A stretch of 32,796 bases of DNA from Bradyrhizobium valentinum. GTDB taxonomy: Bacteria; Pseudomonadota; Alphaproteobacteria; Rhizobiales; Xanthobacteraceae. The stretch lies in the NCBI RefSeq assembly GCF_001440405.1, contig NZ_LLXX01000197.1, positions 1 through 32,796 of the forward strand. The letters run 5' to 3'. Both the position numbers and the translations under genes were made by a program. How positions within the stretch are numbered: the first letter of the stretch is position 1; each line of letters begins with the position of its first letter. Positions 1 to 6,382 of this stretch are shown here, piece by piece. The notes beneath the pieces were generated by a model. That model did not search any database, was not told where the DNA came from, and saw only the letters and a program-made list of their open reading frames with translations.

Positions 1-333
1 TTCGCCGCCGCGCGCGGGGCGCCGCGGCCGGTGGTGATGGCCGGGTTTGCCGTGCTGCTGCTCGCGGCGCTCGCCAATGCCTGGCTCGGCGGCTACCACG
101 CCGGCGTCGAATGGCAATTCTGGCAGGGTCCGACCGATTGCGCCGGCTCCGTCGTCGATCTCGGCAGCGCCGGCACGCTGCTGCAGCGTCTCGACAGCGT
201 GAAAGTGATCCGCTGCGACGAGGTGCAGTGGCGCTTCCTCGGCCTCTCGCTCGCCGGCTACAGCGTGCTGATCTCGCTGGCGATGGCGGTGATCGCCGTA
301 TGGGGCATCGTGTCGGCGAGGCGGGCCGCGTAG
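1..333 (+). CDS. dsbB: Disulfide bond formation protein DsbB, 3' part (5' end outside window)
   Basis: This is the C-terminal 110 codons of a DsbB-family inner-membrane quinone reductase, which reoxidises periplasmic DsbA. The frame is open to base 1, so the start and the first CxxC pair lie upstream. Visible family marks are a hydrophobic helix, then the stretch G-x-YHAGVEW-x-FW-x-GPTDC, a loop of about 26 residues and a second Cys in VIRCDEV (the periplasmic Cys pair), then a final membrane helix and a short Arg-rich tail. The Cys pair and the YHAGVEW motif are typical of alphaproteobacterial DsbB. A DsbA-like gene lies about 4 kb downstream but is not in the same transcription unit. Confidence 0.88.
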   Translation, partial: FAAARGAPRPVVMAGFAVLLLAALANAWLGGYHAGVEWQFWQGPTDCAGSVVDLGSAGTLLQRLDSVKVIRCDEVQWRFLGLSLAGYSVLISLAMAVIAVWGIVSARRAA

Positions 334-349
334 GCCGCGCGCTTCCAGC

Positions 350-427
350 CGTCATTGCGAGCGCAGCGAAGCAATCCACGTCTCCGCAAGTTGCGCTATG
401 GATTGCTTCGCTTCGCTTGCAATCACG
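350..427. repeat. Imperfect palindromic intergenic repeat, 29-bp arms
   Basis: Arms at 350-378 and 399-427 are inverted copies with three mismatches in 29 positions, separated by a 20-bp loop. The arm core GCAGCGAAGCAATCCA is a motif I recognise as widespread between genes in Bradyrhizobium and relatives. It lies 16 bp after the dsbB stop and could form a strong RNA hairpin, so it may also act in 3'-end processing or termination. No coding content is visible. Confidence 0.8.
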
Positions 428-445
428 TGAAGAAAGCGGGGCCTG

Positions 446-545
446 CATCCTTCGAGACGCATCACTTCGCGATGCTCCTCAGGATGAGGTCTGAGACCCT
501 CATGGTGAGGAGCGCCGCGAAGCCGACGCGTCTCGAACCACGAGG
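446..545. repeat. Second palindromic intergenic repeat, about 45-bp arms
   Basis: Arms at 446-489 and 498-545 are inverted imperfect copies; shared blocks include TTCGAGACGC, CTTCGCG and GCTCCTCA paired with their complements. The loop is only about 8 bp, so the transcript would fold into one long hairpin. It follows the 350-427 repeat directly and ends 10 bp before the stop of the minus-strand AbrB-type gene. The two repeats fill the gap between two converging genes. The sequence family resembles Bradyrhizobium intergenic repeats, a recognition I could not check. Confidence 0.78.
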
Positions 546-555
546 CCCCTCAGCC

Positions 556-1644
556 TCAATCGTCCACATCCTCCTGCGGACGCCCGAACAAATGCACGAT
601 GCCCGGCGTCGTGATGGACACGAACACGAAGCGCGACAAATGATGGGCGCCGACGAAAATCGGATCGATGTGCAGCGTCAGCGCCAGCGCCAGCATGGCG
701 TCCATCGCGCCCGGCGCAAAGGCGACCACGACATCGGCGAAGCGCACAGGAGTGCTCAGCACGATTACCGTGACGAAAATGGCGGAGATGACAATCGCGA
801 CGGCGAACGAGCCCAGCCCGGCATTGATGTGGCTGAGCAGCGTCGACTTGCTGATCCGCGCAAAGCGCGTGCCGATCACGGCACCGATGCCGACCAGCGC
901 CACGCCGCGCATCCATGGCGGCAGGCCGCCCTCGATCAGGCTGGTGCCGTGCAGCACGGCGGAGGCGATCATCGCACCGAACATCCAGCTCGCCGGAAAC
1001 TTGGCGAGCCGCAGCAGCAGCGCGACGGCGATGGCAGCGGCCGCCAGCACCGCGAGCTCGAGCGGCGAGGCGACGCCGAGGCTAATCAGCTCCATGGGCG
1101 CGCTCGGCGCGATGCCGGTGAAGGCGAGCAGCAGCGGCAGCGTGGCGGTCAGGATGATCACGCGCATGGTCTGCACCACCGCGATTGCCGCGACATCGGC
1201 GCCCTTCTCGGCAGCCAGCATGGTGATCTGCGACAGCGCGCCGGGGCTGCCGGCGAGCAGCGCCGAGGTCTGGTCCCAGCCGTGCACGCGCTGCAGATAG
1301 AAGCTCGAACCGAAGGTCGAGCAGAAGGTCGCCAGCGCCAGGAGGCCGATGGTCAGCGGATAGGCGCTCATGTGCTGGATCAGTTGCCGCGATACCAAGG
1401 AGCCCAGCGTGATGCCGAGCAGCACCAGCACGGTCTGCGTCAGGATCGGCGGCATGGTGACCGGCCGCCCCGCGAGCGCGGCGATGCCGACGGCGGCCAT
1501 CGCGCCCGAAATCAGCCCGCCCGGCAGGTTAAGCCACAGAAACAGCAGGCCGCCGGCGGCGCCGATGACGATCGTCTCGATCGTGCCGAGAATTTTGGCG
1601 CGGTCGGCAACAGCGGCGGAAAACGAGGTGGGGATCAGGCTCAC
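556..1644 (-). CDS. AbrB-type integral membrane protein (putative ammonia monooxygenase family, PF05145)
   Basis: A 362-residue polytopic membrane protein. It shows two similar halves, each with several helices and a glycine-rich break: PGGLISGAMAA near residue 45 in the first half, and an FPASWMFGAMIASA stretch in the second. This internal duplication and motif pair are typical of the PF05145 family, once labelled ammonia monooxygenase and also named AbrB because a fragment resembles a Bacillus regulator gene name. The real function is unknown; transport is the usual guess. The ATG at 1644 starts with a short polar stretch before the first helix. It is a single gene, convergent with dsbB across the repeat cluster. 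Confidence 0.85.
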   Translation of the reverse strand: MSLIPTSFSAAVADRAKILGTIETIVIGAAGGLLFLWLNLPGGLISGAMAAVGIAALAGRPVTMPPILTQTVLVLLGITLGSLVSRQLIQHMSAYPLTIGLLALATFCSTFGSSFYLQRVHGWDQTSALLAGSPGALSQITMLAAEKGADVAAIAVVQTMRVIILTATLPLLLAFTGIAPSAPMELISLGVASPLELAVLAAAAIAVALLLRLAKFPASWMFGAMIASAVLHGTSLIEGGLPPWMRGVALVGIGAVIGTRFARISKSTLLSHINAGLGSFAVAIVISAIFVTVIVLSTPVRFADVVVAFAPGAMDAMLALALTLHIDPIFVGAHHLSRFVFVSITTPGIVHLFGRPQEDVDD

Positions 1645-1828
1645 GGCGCCTTATGGCAAATCCGTCATCGAGGGACAAATGCGTCACGCGATTGCAGCAA
1701 TGCAACGGTAGCGTCTGCACAATGCCTGCACAGAGGTCCCGCGGCGTTGGCTGAACGTGGGCTGAATGTGAAGGCAGAGCGTGCATCCCGGCGCGGAAAA
1801 ATATTTTACCAGAGGATCGCCCGGCGCG

Positions 1829-1856
1829 TTGTCGCAAGCTGGGGTTGCGCTAGGAT
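1829..1856 (+). promoter_or_regulatory. Possible sigma70-type promoter of the secreted Cys protein
   Basis: TTGTCG (1829-1834) and TAGGAT (1851-1856) are 16 bp apart and lie about 35 bp before the ATG at 1892. They match the -35 and -10 boxes loosely. In GC-rich DNA such matches occur by chance, so the call is weak. Confidence 0.3.
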
Positions 1857-1891
1857 AGCGCCCGCAGATGACTTCCCCAAGGAGACCAGGG

Positions 1892-2389
1892 ATGACTATT
1901 CAAGCGAAAATACTGGGCGCAATTGCCGTGTCGGGTTTGACTGCGTTTGCGATGACGACGTCGCCGGCGCAGGCGCTGACCGCGCAGGAATGCAGCGCCA
2001 AATACCAGGCTGCGAAAGCGGCCGGCACGCTCGGCGGCCAGAAGTGGAACGACTTCCGCAAGGCGCAGTGCGGTGCCGATGCTGCCGCTGCTCCGGCGGC
2101 TGCACCCGCTGCGGCTCCGGCCGCGGAGCCGAAGGAAGCCGCCAAGAAAGAATCCAAGAAGGAATCCAAGGAAGCTGCGGCGCCTGCTGCGCCGTCAGGC
2201 CCTGCGGTCTATCCGAGCGCGGTCGATCCGAAATATTCGAAGGAGACCCCCGGCAAGGCCCGCATGCACACTTGCGTGGATCAGTACAACGCCAACAAAG
2301 CCACCAACGCCAATGGCGGTCTGAAGTGGATCCAGAAGGGCGGCGGCTACTACAGCGAATGCTCCAAGAAGCTGAAAGGCGCGGCCTAA
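1892..2389 (+). CDS. Secreted protein with duplicated Cys-containing motif (PsiF-like)
   Basis: A 165-residue exported protein. I chose the ATG at 1892 over the upstream in-frame ATG at 1868 because AAGGAG (1879-1884) sits 7 bp before it and the protein then begins directly with a signal peptide ending ASPAQA-like (TTSPAQA). The mature part has two similar modules. The first is C-S-A-K-Y-Q-A-A-K-A-A, LGGQKW, then C; the second is C-V-D-Q-Y-N-A-N-K-A-T, NGGLKW, then C. They are joined by an Ala/Pro/Lys-rich linker of about 55 residues. Spacing of the Cys pairs recalls the PsiF repeat (phosphate-starvation protein), but similarity is weak and function is unknown. A strong hairpin at 2406-2430 follows. 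Confidence 0.75.
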   Translation: MTIQAKILGAIAVSGLTAFAMTTSPAQALTAQECSAKYQAAKAAGTLGGQKWNDFRKAQCGADAAAAPAAAPAAAPAAEPKEAAKKESKKESKEAAAPAAPSGPAVYPSAVDPKYSKETPGKARMHTCVDQYNANKATNANGGLKWIQKGGGYYSECSKKLKGAA

Positions 2390-2405
2390 GCAGCAAACGA
2401 CGCGG

Positions 2406-2430
2406 GCGCGGCCGGAAATTTCGGCCGCGC
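2406..2430. terminator. Bidirectional hairpin between convergent genes
   Basis: GCGCGGCCG pairs perfectly with CGGCCGCGC around a 7-nt A/T-rich loop (GAAATTT). It sits 16 bp after the stop at 2389 and abuts the stop of the minus-strand TetR gene at 2431. There is no clear U-run, so termination is inferred from stem strength and position. Confidence 0.6.
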
Positions 2431-3030
2431 CTACAATTCGCGAAGCAATGTTTCGGCCGACTTCGCCACCAGTTGCGCGCGCTTGCGGGCCCCGCGTTCG
2501 AGAAACAGCAGGCTCTGGCCGAACACGAAGCAGTAGAACAGGAAGGCCTGCGCGTCGGCTTCCTCGGCCTGCAGGCCGGTGGCGCGATAGAGATGCCCGA
2601 CATTCTTCAGCCGCGCGGCGTCGACGCTTGCCGCCGCGTTGGCGGCAAGCTCGTCGGACCGGGCCCATTGCCGGATCGCCAGCTCGACCGCCATGCCCTC
2701 CGTATTCATGCGCTCGGAGTAAAGCGCGATCAGCGCCTTCAGCCGGTCGCGCGCAGTGGCGCCGTCGAGGCTGGTCTGCTTTTCGATCGCGGCGATGCGG
2801 CCCGCGCTCCAATGCTGCAGCATGGCTTCCAGCAGGGCCGCGCGGTCGCGGAAGCGGCGATAGAAGCCGCCCTTGGTGACGCCGAGGTTCTTGGCCAGCA
2901 CCTCCACCCGCACCCCCTCGACGCCGGTCCGGGCGATTTCCTCAAAACCGGCCTCGATCCAGCTCTCGCTGCGCACGTCTGCCTTAGTGTTTCCCTTGGC
3001 GTCCTTGGCGTCTCCCTTGGCGTCGCTCAT
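2431..3030 (-). CDS. TetR/AcrR-family transcriptional repressor
   Basis: A 199-residue one-domain regulator. Residues about 43-62 form the TetR helix-turn-helix: EVLAKNLGVTKGGFYRRF, followed by RDRAALLEAML as usual for the family. The rest is a divergent helical ligand domain with no recognisable ligand signature. The first 20 residues (DAKGDAKDAKG) are a low-complexity Lys/Ala/Asp run, unusual for TetR proteins and likely disordered; a downstream start is possible but no better ribosome site is visible. The gene is divergent from a PaaI-type thioesterase. Two matching palindromes at 3052-3102 in the shared gap are likely its operators, implying autorepression and control of the thioesterase by an acyl or aromatic ligand. 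Confidence 0.88.
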   Translation of the reverse strand: MSDAKGDAKDAKGNTKADVRSESWIEAGFEEIARTGVEGVRVEVLAKNLGVTKGGFYRRFRDRAALLEAMLQHWSAGRIAAIEKQTSLDGATARDRLKALIALYSERMNTEGMAVELAIRQWARSDELAANAAASVDAARLKNVGHLYRATGLQAEEADAQAFLFYCFVFGQSLLFLERGARKRAQLVAKSAETLLREL

Positions 3031-3051
3031 GGTGTGGTCTCACCGATTCTT

Positions 3052-3102
3052 GATACGGTATCGTATTGCTAACCCGCCGCGGGATTGATACGCCACCGTA
3101 TC
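3052..3102. promoter_or_regulatory. Twin TetR operators, GATACG-N4-CGTATC
   Basis: Site 1 at 3052-3067 is GATACG-GTAT-CGTATT (one mismatch in the outermost pair). Site 2 at 3087-3102 is GATACG-CCAC-CGTATC, a perfect 6+6 inverted repeat. Centres are 35 bp apart. Both lie in the 99-bp gap between the TetR start (3030) and the first start on the plus strand (3130). Sequence identity, symmetry and position make them likely binding sites of the adjacent repressor; binding itself is inferred. Confidence 0.75.
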
Positions 3103-3129
3103 GAAATGAGAAATGAGTGGGAGCGAACG

Positions 3130-3195
3130 ATGGAGACGGACGCGACCTATCGCGGCACGGCCGCGACGCGGCATCTCGAATCGGCGATGGCGTGA
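3130..3195 (+). CDS. Possible 21-codon leader ORF overlapping the thioesterase start
   Basis: ATG at 3130 has GGAG at 3119-3122 with 7-bp spacing, the best ribosome site in this gap. It encodes METDATYRGTAATRHLESAMA and stops at TGA 3193-3195. That stop overlaps a GTG (3192-3194) in frame with the thioesterase, giving a GTGA stop-start junction typical of translational coupling. The peptide is not recognisable. It may be a real leader peptide, or the remnant of an N-terminal extension separated by a one-base frameshift. Confidence 0.4.
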   Translation: METDATYRGTAATRHLESAMA

Positions 3196-3677
3196 ACCGC
3201 ATGCCGCGCTTCGAGCCGAAGAACCCGGATTATCGCGCGATCTCGATTCAAACGTTCGAGCAGCAACGCGCGATGAAGACGCTCGGCATTTCGATTGCCC
3301 GGCTGGAGCCGGGCGAAGTCGATCTCGCGATGGACTACTCTCCCGACATCACCCAGCAGCACGGCTTCATCCATGCCGGGATCATCACGGCAGGTCTCGA
3401 TACTGCCTGCGGGATCGCGGCCTTCACACTGATGCCGGCGGGCGCGGGGATTCTCACGGTAGAATTCAAGACCAACCTGCTGGCGCCCGCGCGCGGCGAG
3501 CGGTTCGCCTTCCGCGCCACCGTGGTCAAGCCCGGCCGCACGCTGACCGTGTGCGAGGCCCGCGCCTATGCGGCGCAGGACGGGGTGGAGACCTTGATCG
3601 CGACCATGAGCGGCACGCTGATGGCGCTGCCGGCCCGCGAGGATGCCGCGACGGACAGGGCGCGCGTGCCGGCCTGA
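3192..3677 (+). CDS. PaaI-family hotdog thioesterase
   Basis: About 161 residues of a hotdog-fold acyl-CoA thioesterase of the PaaI/YdiI type. Family marks are the helix motif HGFIHAGIITAGLDTACG, with the conserved H-G and the D/T after G-x2-A-x-L-D, and the later TVEFKTNLLAP strand. The family hydrolyses aryl- or acyl-CoA esters in the cytosol. The start is uncertain: GTG 3192 (overlapping the leader ORF stop), ATG 3201, or a distant GTG 3117 that has no ribosome site. I prefer 3192 or 3201 because homology begins around MPRFEPKNP. The TetR repressor and twin operators upstream suggest induction by a CoA-ester precursor. Confidence 0.82.
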   Translation: MNRMPRFEPKNPDYRAISIQTFEQQRAMKTLGISIARLEPGEVDLAMDYSPDITQQHGFIHAGIITAGLDTACGIAAFTLMPAGAGILTVEFKTNLLAPARGERFAFRATVVKPGRTLTVCEARAYAAQDGVETLIATMSGTLMALPAREDAATDRARVPA

Positions 3678-3688
3678 CCCTGCTGCAG

Positions 3689-3710
3689 TGCATATTTATG
3701 CTATCGGCAT
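3689..3710. promoter_or_regulatory. Cluster of three GCATA/TATGC half-sites before the exporter
   Basis: GCATA-TT-TATGC-TATCG-GCATA runs through 3689-3710: one perfect 12-bp palindrome (3689-3700) overlapping a second inverted pair (3696-3710). It lies 55 bp before the TTG start of the TauE/SafE gene and after the thioesterase stop. This may be an operator for an unlinked regulator; no cognate protein is adjacent. Confidence 0.4.
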
Positions 3711-3764
3711 AGCGGAACGTGAAAAATCCTTCTATGGTCCTGCCGTGCAATTGAGTCTGTCAAC

Positions 3765-4553
3765 TTGATCATCTCTGCCGCGCAAGGCGTGCTGGGACTG
3801 GCGTCGGGGATGCTGGTCGGGTTCTCGCTTGGCCTGGTCGGCGGCGGCGGCTCGATTCTGGCGGTGCCGCTGATGGTCTATGTGGTCGGCGTGGCGGAGC
3901 CGCATGTCGCGATCGGCACCAGTGCGATCGCGGTGGCTGCCAACGCCGCGATCAACCTGTCCAACCATGCGCGCGGCGGCACCGTGATCTGGTCCTGCGC
4001 GCTGATCTTCGCCGTAGCCGGCATGGCCGGCGCCTTCGGCGGCTCGATCCTCGGCAAGATGGTGGACGGCCAGAAGCTGCTGGCGCTGTTTGCGCTGGTC
4101 ATGATCGTCATCGCGCTCTTGATGCTGAAGACGCGGTCGCGGATCGGCCTGCCTGACGTCAAGGTCTCGATGTCGAACATGCCGGCCATCGTCAGCCTTG
4201 GCCTGGCGACCGGGACGGTGTCGGGCTTTTTCGGCATCGGCGGCGGCTTCCTGATCGTGCCGGCCCTGATGATGGCGACCGGCATGCCGATCATGAACGC
4301 GGTCTCGTCCTCGCTGGTCGCGGTCACCGCATTCGGCCTGACCACGGCCGCGAGCTATGCCTGGTCCGGGCTGGTGTCGTGGGCACTGGCGGGACTGTTC
4401 GTGACGGGCGGCATCGCCGGCGGATTGGCCGGCACGCGTTCGGCGCGGCATCTCGCCGAGCGCCGCGGCGCGCTCAATATCGTGTTCGCCGTAGTCATTA
4501 TTGCCGTGGCGCTCTATATGCTGGCGCGTAACATATCCCTATCGCCAGCGTAG
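3765..4553 (+). CDS. TauE/SafE-family anion exporter (DUF81)
   Basis: A 262-residue membrane protein with about eight helices and the duplicated TauE/SafE signature: SLGLVGGGGSILAVPLM in the first half (about residues 25-41) and GFFGIGGGFLIVPALMM in the second. The family moves sulfite, sulfoacetate or related anions across the inner membrane; substrate cannot be told from sequence. The start is TTG at 3765, because no in-frame ATG or GTG lies upstream before a poor context; the N-terminus then begins just before the first helix. A DsbA-like gene follows after 30 bp and may be cotranscribed. The half-site cluster at 3689-3710 is the likely control point. Confidence 0.88.
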   Translation: MIISAAQGVLGLASGMLVGFSLGLVGGGGSILAVPLMVYVVGVAEPHVAIGTSAIAVAANAAINLSNHARGGTVIWSCALIFAVAGMAGAFGGSILGKMVDGQKLLALFALVMIVIALLMLKTRSRIGLPDVKVSMSNMPAIVSLGLATGTVSGFFGIGGGFLIVPALMMATGMPIMNAVSSSLVAVTAFGLTTAASYAWSGLVSWALAGLFVTGGIAGGLAGTRSARHLAERRGALNIVFAVVIIAVALYMLARNISLSPA

Positions 4554-4583
4554 ACAGGGAATGCAGCCCTTCGCGAGAACCAT

Positions 4584-5252
4584 ATGAAGCGATCGAACAA
4601 TCCAGCCGGGACCAACCCTGCGCGTACCCGGCGCGAAGCGCTCGGATTGCTTGGCGGCGCTGCGTTGCTCGGCGCGACGTCGCGATCCGTATTCGCGCAA
4701 CGCAGCGACGACGTGCTGACCGAAGCGCTGGTGCTGCGCGACCCTGACGTGCCCGCGGCCGGCAATCCCGACGGCGACATCAACATCGTCGAATGGTTCG
4801 ACTACAATTGCCCATATTGCCGCAAGATCGCGCCCGAGATCCAGCAGGTGGTTCAGGACGACGGCAAGATTCGCCTGGTGCTGAAGGACTGGCCGATCCT
4901 CGGCGAGGTCTCGAAATTCGGGGCGCGGATGGCGCTGGCGGCGAAGTATCAGGACAAATACATGGCCGCGCATGAGGCGATGATCGGCGTCAGCTCGAGA
5001 TTGACCGAACCGCGCATCCGCGAATTGCTGTCCGGCGCCGGCATCGACATGGATCGGCTCAATCGCGACGCCGCCACCAACGCCAAGGCGATCGACACCA
5101 TCCTCGCCCGCAACCACGATCAGGCGGTAGCCTTCGGATTCAAGGGAACGCCGTCCTTCATCGTCGGCAAATTCCGCGTGCCGGGTATCCTGACCATGGC
5201 GGAATTCGAGATGGTGATCGCCGACGCGCGCAAGGCGAAGAAGAGCAACTAG
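4584..5252 (+). CDS. DsbA-family thiol:disulfide oxidoreductase with Tat signal
   Basis: A 222-residue periplasmic thioredoxin-fold protein. Residues 15-38 read as a twin-arginine signal (TRREALGLLGG, hydrophobic run, then VFAQ). The active site is C76-P-Y-C79 in WFDYNCPYCRK, and the cis-Pro loop is GTPSFIVG. Family members oxidise or isomerise disulfides, and DsbA-like proteins with a Tat leader are common in Bradyrhizobium. Export through Tat implies folding before transport, unlike classical Sec-dependent DsbA. It follows the TauE/SafE gene by 30 bp, and a hairpin at 5262-5290 ends the unit. The dsbB fragment at the window start could recharge it, but they are not in one operon. Confidence 0.9.
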   Translation: MKRSNNPAGTNPARTRREALGLLGGAALLGATSRSVFAQRSDDVLTEALVLRDPDVPAAGNPDGDINIVEWFDYNCPYCRKIAPEIQQVVQDDGKIRLVLKDWPILGEVSKFGARMALAAKYQDKYMAAHEAMIGVSSRLTEPRIRELLSGAGIDMDRLNRDAATNAKAIDTILARNHDQAVAFGFKGTPSFIVGKFRVPGILTMAEFEMVIADARKAKKSN

Positions 5253-5261
5253 CGCGCATCA

Positions 5262-5290
5262 AAACGCCGTCGCCCAAGACGACGGCGTTT
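5262..5290. terminator. Intrinsic-type terminator, probably bidirectional
   Basis: AAACGCCGTCG and CGACGGCGTTT form a perfect 11-bp stem around a 7-nt loop. It starts 9 bp after the DsbA stop and ends 27 bp before the stop of the minus-strand small gene at 5318. The A/T ends give a short U-run in both directions, so it can serve both convergent units. Confidence 0.8.
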
Positions 5291-5317
5291 GAATGTTGTG
5301 ATGATCCCGCAGGAAAT

Positions 5318-5524
5318 TTATCGCGACGAGATCTTGACCCAATCCTCATGGGCACGCGTTTTCAGCGCCTTCCAGTCCTCTGCTGCGACATCCCAGTTGA
5401 CGAGGGTGCGGTTGGCCTGCGCGACCTGGCCGCTGGCGACGCTCGATGTCCGCATGGAATCGTAGACATAAACGCCGAGAACCAGCAACAGCGCACCCAA
5501 AATCATTCCTACAAACGTCCGCAT
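5318..5524 (-). CDS. Small single-pass membrane protein, 68 residues
   Basis: MRTFVGMILGALLLVLGVYVYD starts with one hydrophobic helix (about residues 4-20), followed by a polar tail of about 45 residues containing NWDVAAEDWKALKTRAHEDW. The ATG at 5524 has a perfect GGAGG ribosome site 7 bp upstream, which decides the start over longer in-frame extensions. The tail would face the periplasm if the N-terminus stays inside. I do not recognise the family. It is the last gene of a minus-strand operon with the ClpP-like protease (55-bp gap) and the larger membrane protein, so a supporting role in that system is likely. Confidence 0.7.
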   Translation of the reverse strand: MRTFVGMILGALLLVLGVYVYDSMRTSSVASGQVAQANRTLVNWDVAAEDWKALKTRAHEDWVKISSR

Positions 5525-5579
5525 GGCAATTCCTCCGTGACCGGCTGACAACGCAGATGTCGAGGCATGGTTCCGCGAC

Positions 5580-6374
5580 CTAGGAACGCACCTTGGCCGG
5601 CGCGGGACGGGGTGCGGTTGCGGAAGGGACCGCTGCCGTCGTCGTCGCCATGGCATGCACCCAAACCTGCAGGCTGACGCCCATGTCGCCGAGATAGCGC
5701 TGGCATCGCGCGGAAATACTCTGCGCCACATTCATCTCGTCGCGTGGCAGGCCGCCTGCCTGGCCGATCGCCGCCACCTGATGCACGCCGATGATCGCCT
5801 TGTCGCCGACGCGGCGCTCCACGCCACCGGCAAACACCAGCGGGCAGGATGAAGCGCAGTATTTCCCAGGCTCGATCTCGGTCGCGAAATTTTTGTCGCG
5901 AATGAGCCGCCCCATCGCCAATGCGTCGGCCACCGATCCGCCCGGCGAGTTCAGCACGACGGTCTTGATGTAATCGCCACGCTTGGCGACTTCGGCGGCG
6001 AACGCTTCGGAAATCCCCGGCATGATGGTGCCCGTCGCCATCAGTTTGCCGCCGCCGACCAACTCGAACGTCATCGGCTGGGCCATCACGCCATCGGCTT
6101 GCGGCCGCGGCGTCAGGCGTTTGTCGCCGTCCGGCGTGAGCGGCGCAAGAATTGACGGCACGATGTCGGGGAGGCCAAGCGAAGGCGTATCGTGCGTTAC
6201 CTCGGCGGCGGAATCGGTCGTGCCGATCCAGCCGTTCATGCCCGCAAGATCGGCCGCGAGCACGAGAATCGTGACGGTGACGACGCTGCGAAAGATAAAG
6301 CGCAGGATCGCCTCGTCGGGATTGGCCGCAAGGAAAGCATGAATGCGCTGTTGAAACGTCGCGGATCGCTGCAT
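5580..6374 (-). CDS. Membrane-anchored ClpP/SppA-like serine protease (COG3904-type)
   Basis: A 264-residue protein with an N-terminal membrane helix (about 27-46) and a periplasmic crotonase/ClpP-fold domain. The oxyanion strand is LNSPGGSVADA (141-151), the probable nucleophile is Ser176 in YCASSCPLVFAGG, and His198 lies in GVHQV. This order (G-G-S-V, then S, then H-Q) matches predicted periplasmic ClpP-like proteins of alphaproteobacteria. The usual C-terminal part after YL-x2-MGV appears replaced: from residue 239 on it becomes an Ala/Thr/Pro-rich tail, so the protein is shorter than typical relatives. It lies 8 bp after the stop of the larger membrane protein, so the two are surely cotranscribed. 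Substrate unknown. Confidence 0.78.
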   Translation of the reverse strand: MQRSATFQQRIHAFLAANPDEAILRFIFRSVVTVTILVLAADLAGMNGWIGTTDSAAEVTHDTPSLGLPDIVPSILAPLTPDGDKRLTPRPQADGVMAQPMTFELVGGGKLMATGTIMPGISEAFAAEVAKRGDYIKTVVLNSPGGSVADALAMGRLIRDKNFATEIEPGKYCASSCPLVFAGGVERRVGDKAIIGVHQVAAIGQAGGLPRDEMNVAQSISARCQRYLGDMGVSLQVWVHAMATTTAAVPSATAPRPAPAKVRS

Positions 6375-6382
6375 GGCGACAC

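Noticed and set aside
355..3072. 905-codon plus-strand open frame
   Set aside because: It runs antisense to the AbrB-type and TetR genes and across a repeat; its product is Arg/Gln/His-rich with no recognisable domains, typical of GC-rich antisense frames.
1..5252. dsbB and dsbA as one operon
   Set aside because: They are about 4 kb apart with genes on both strands and terminators in between.
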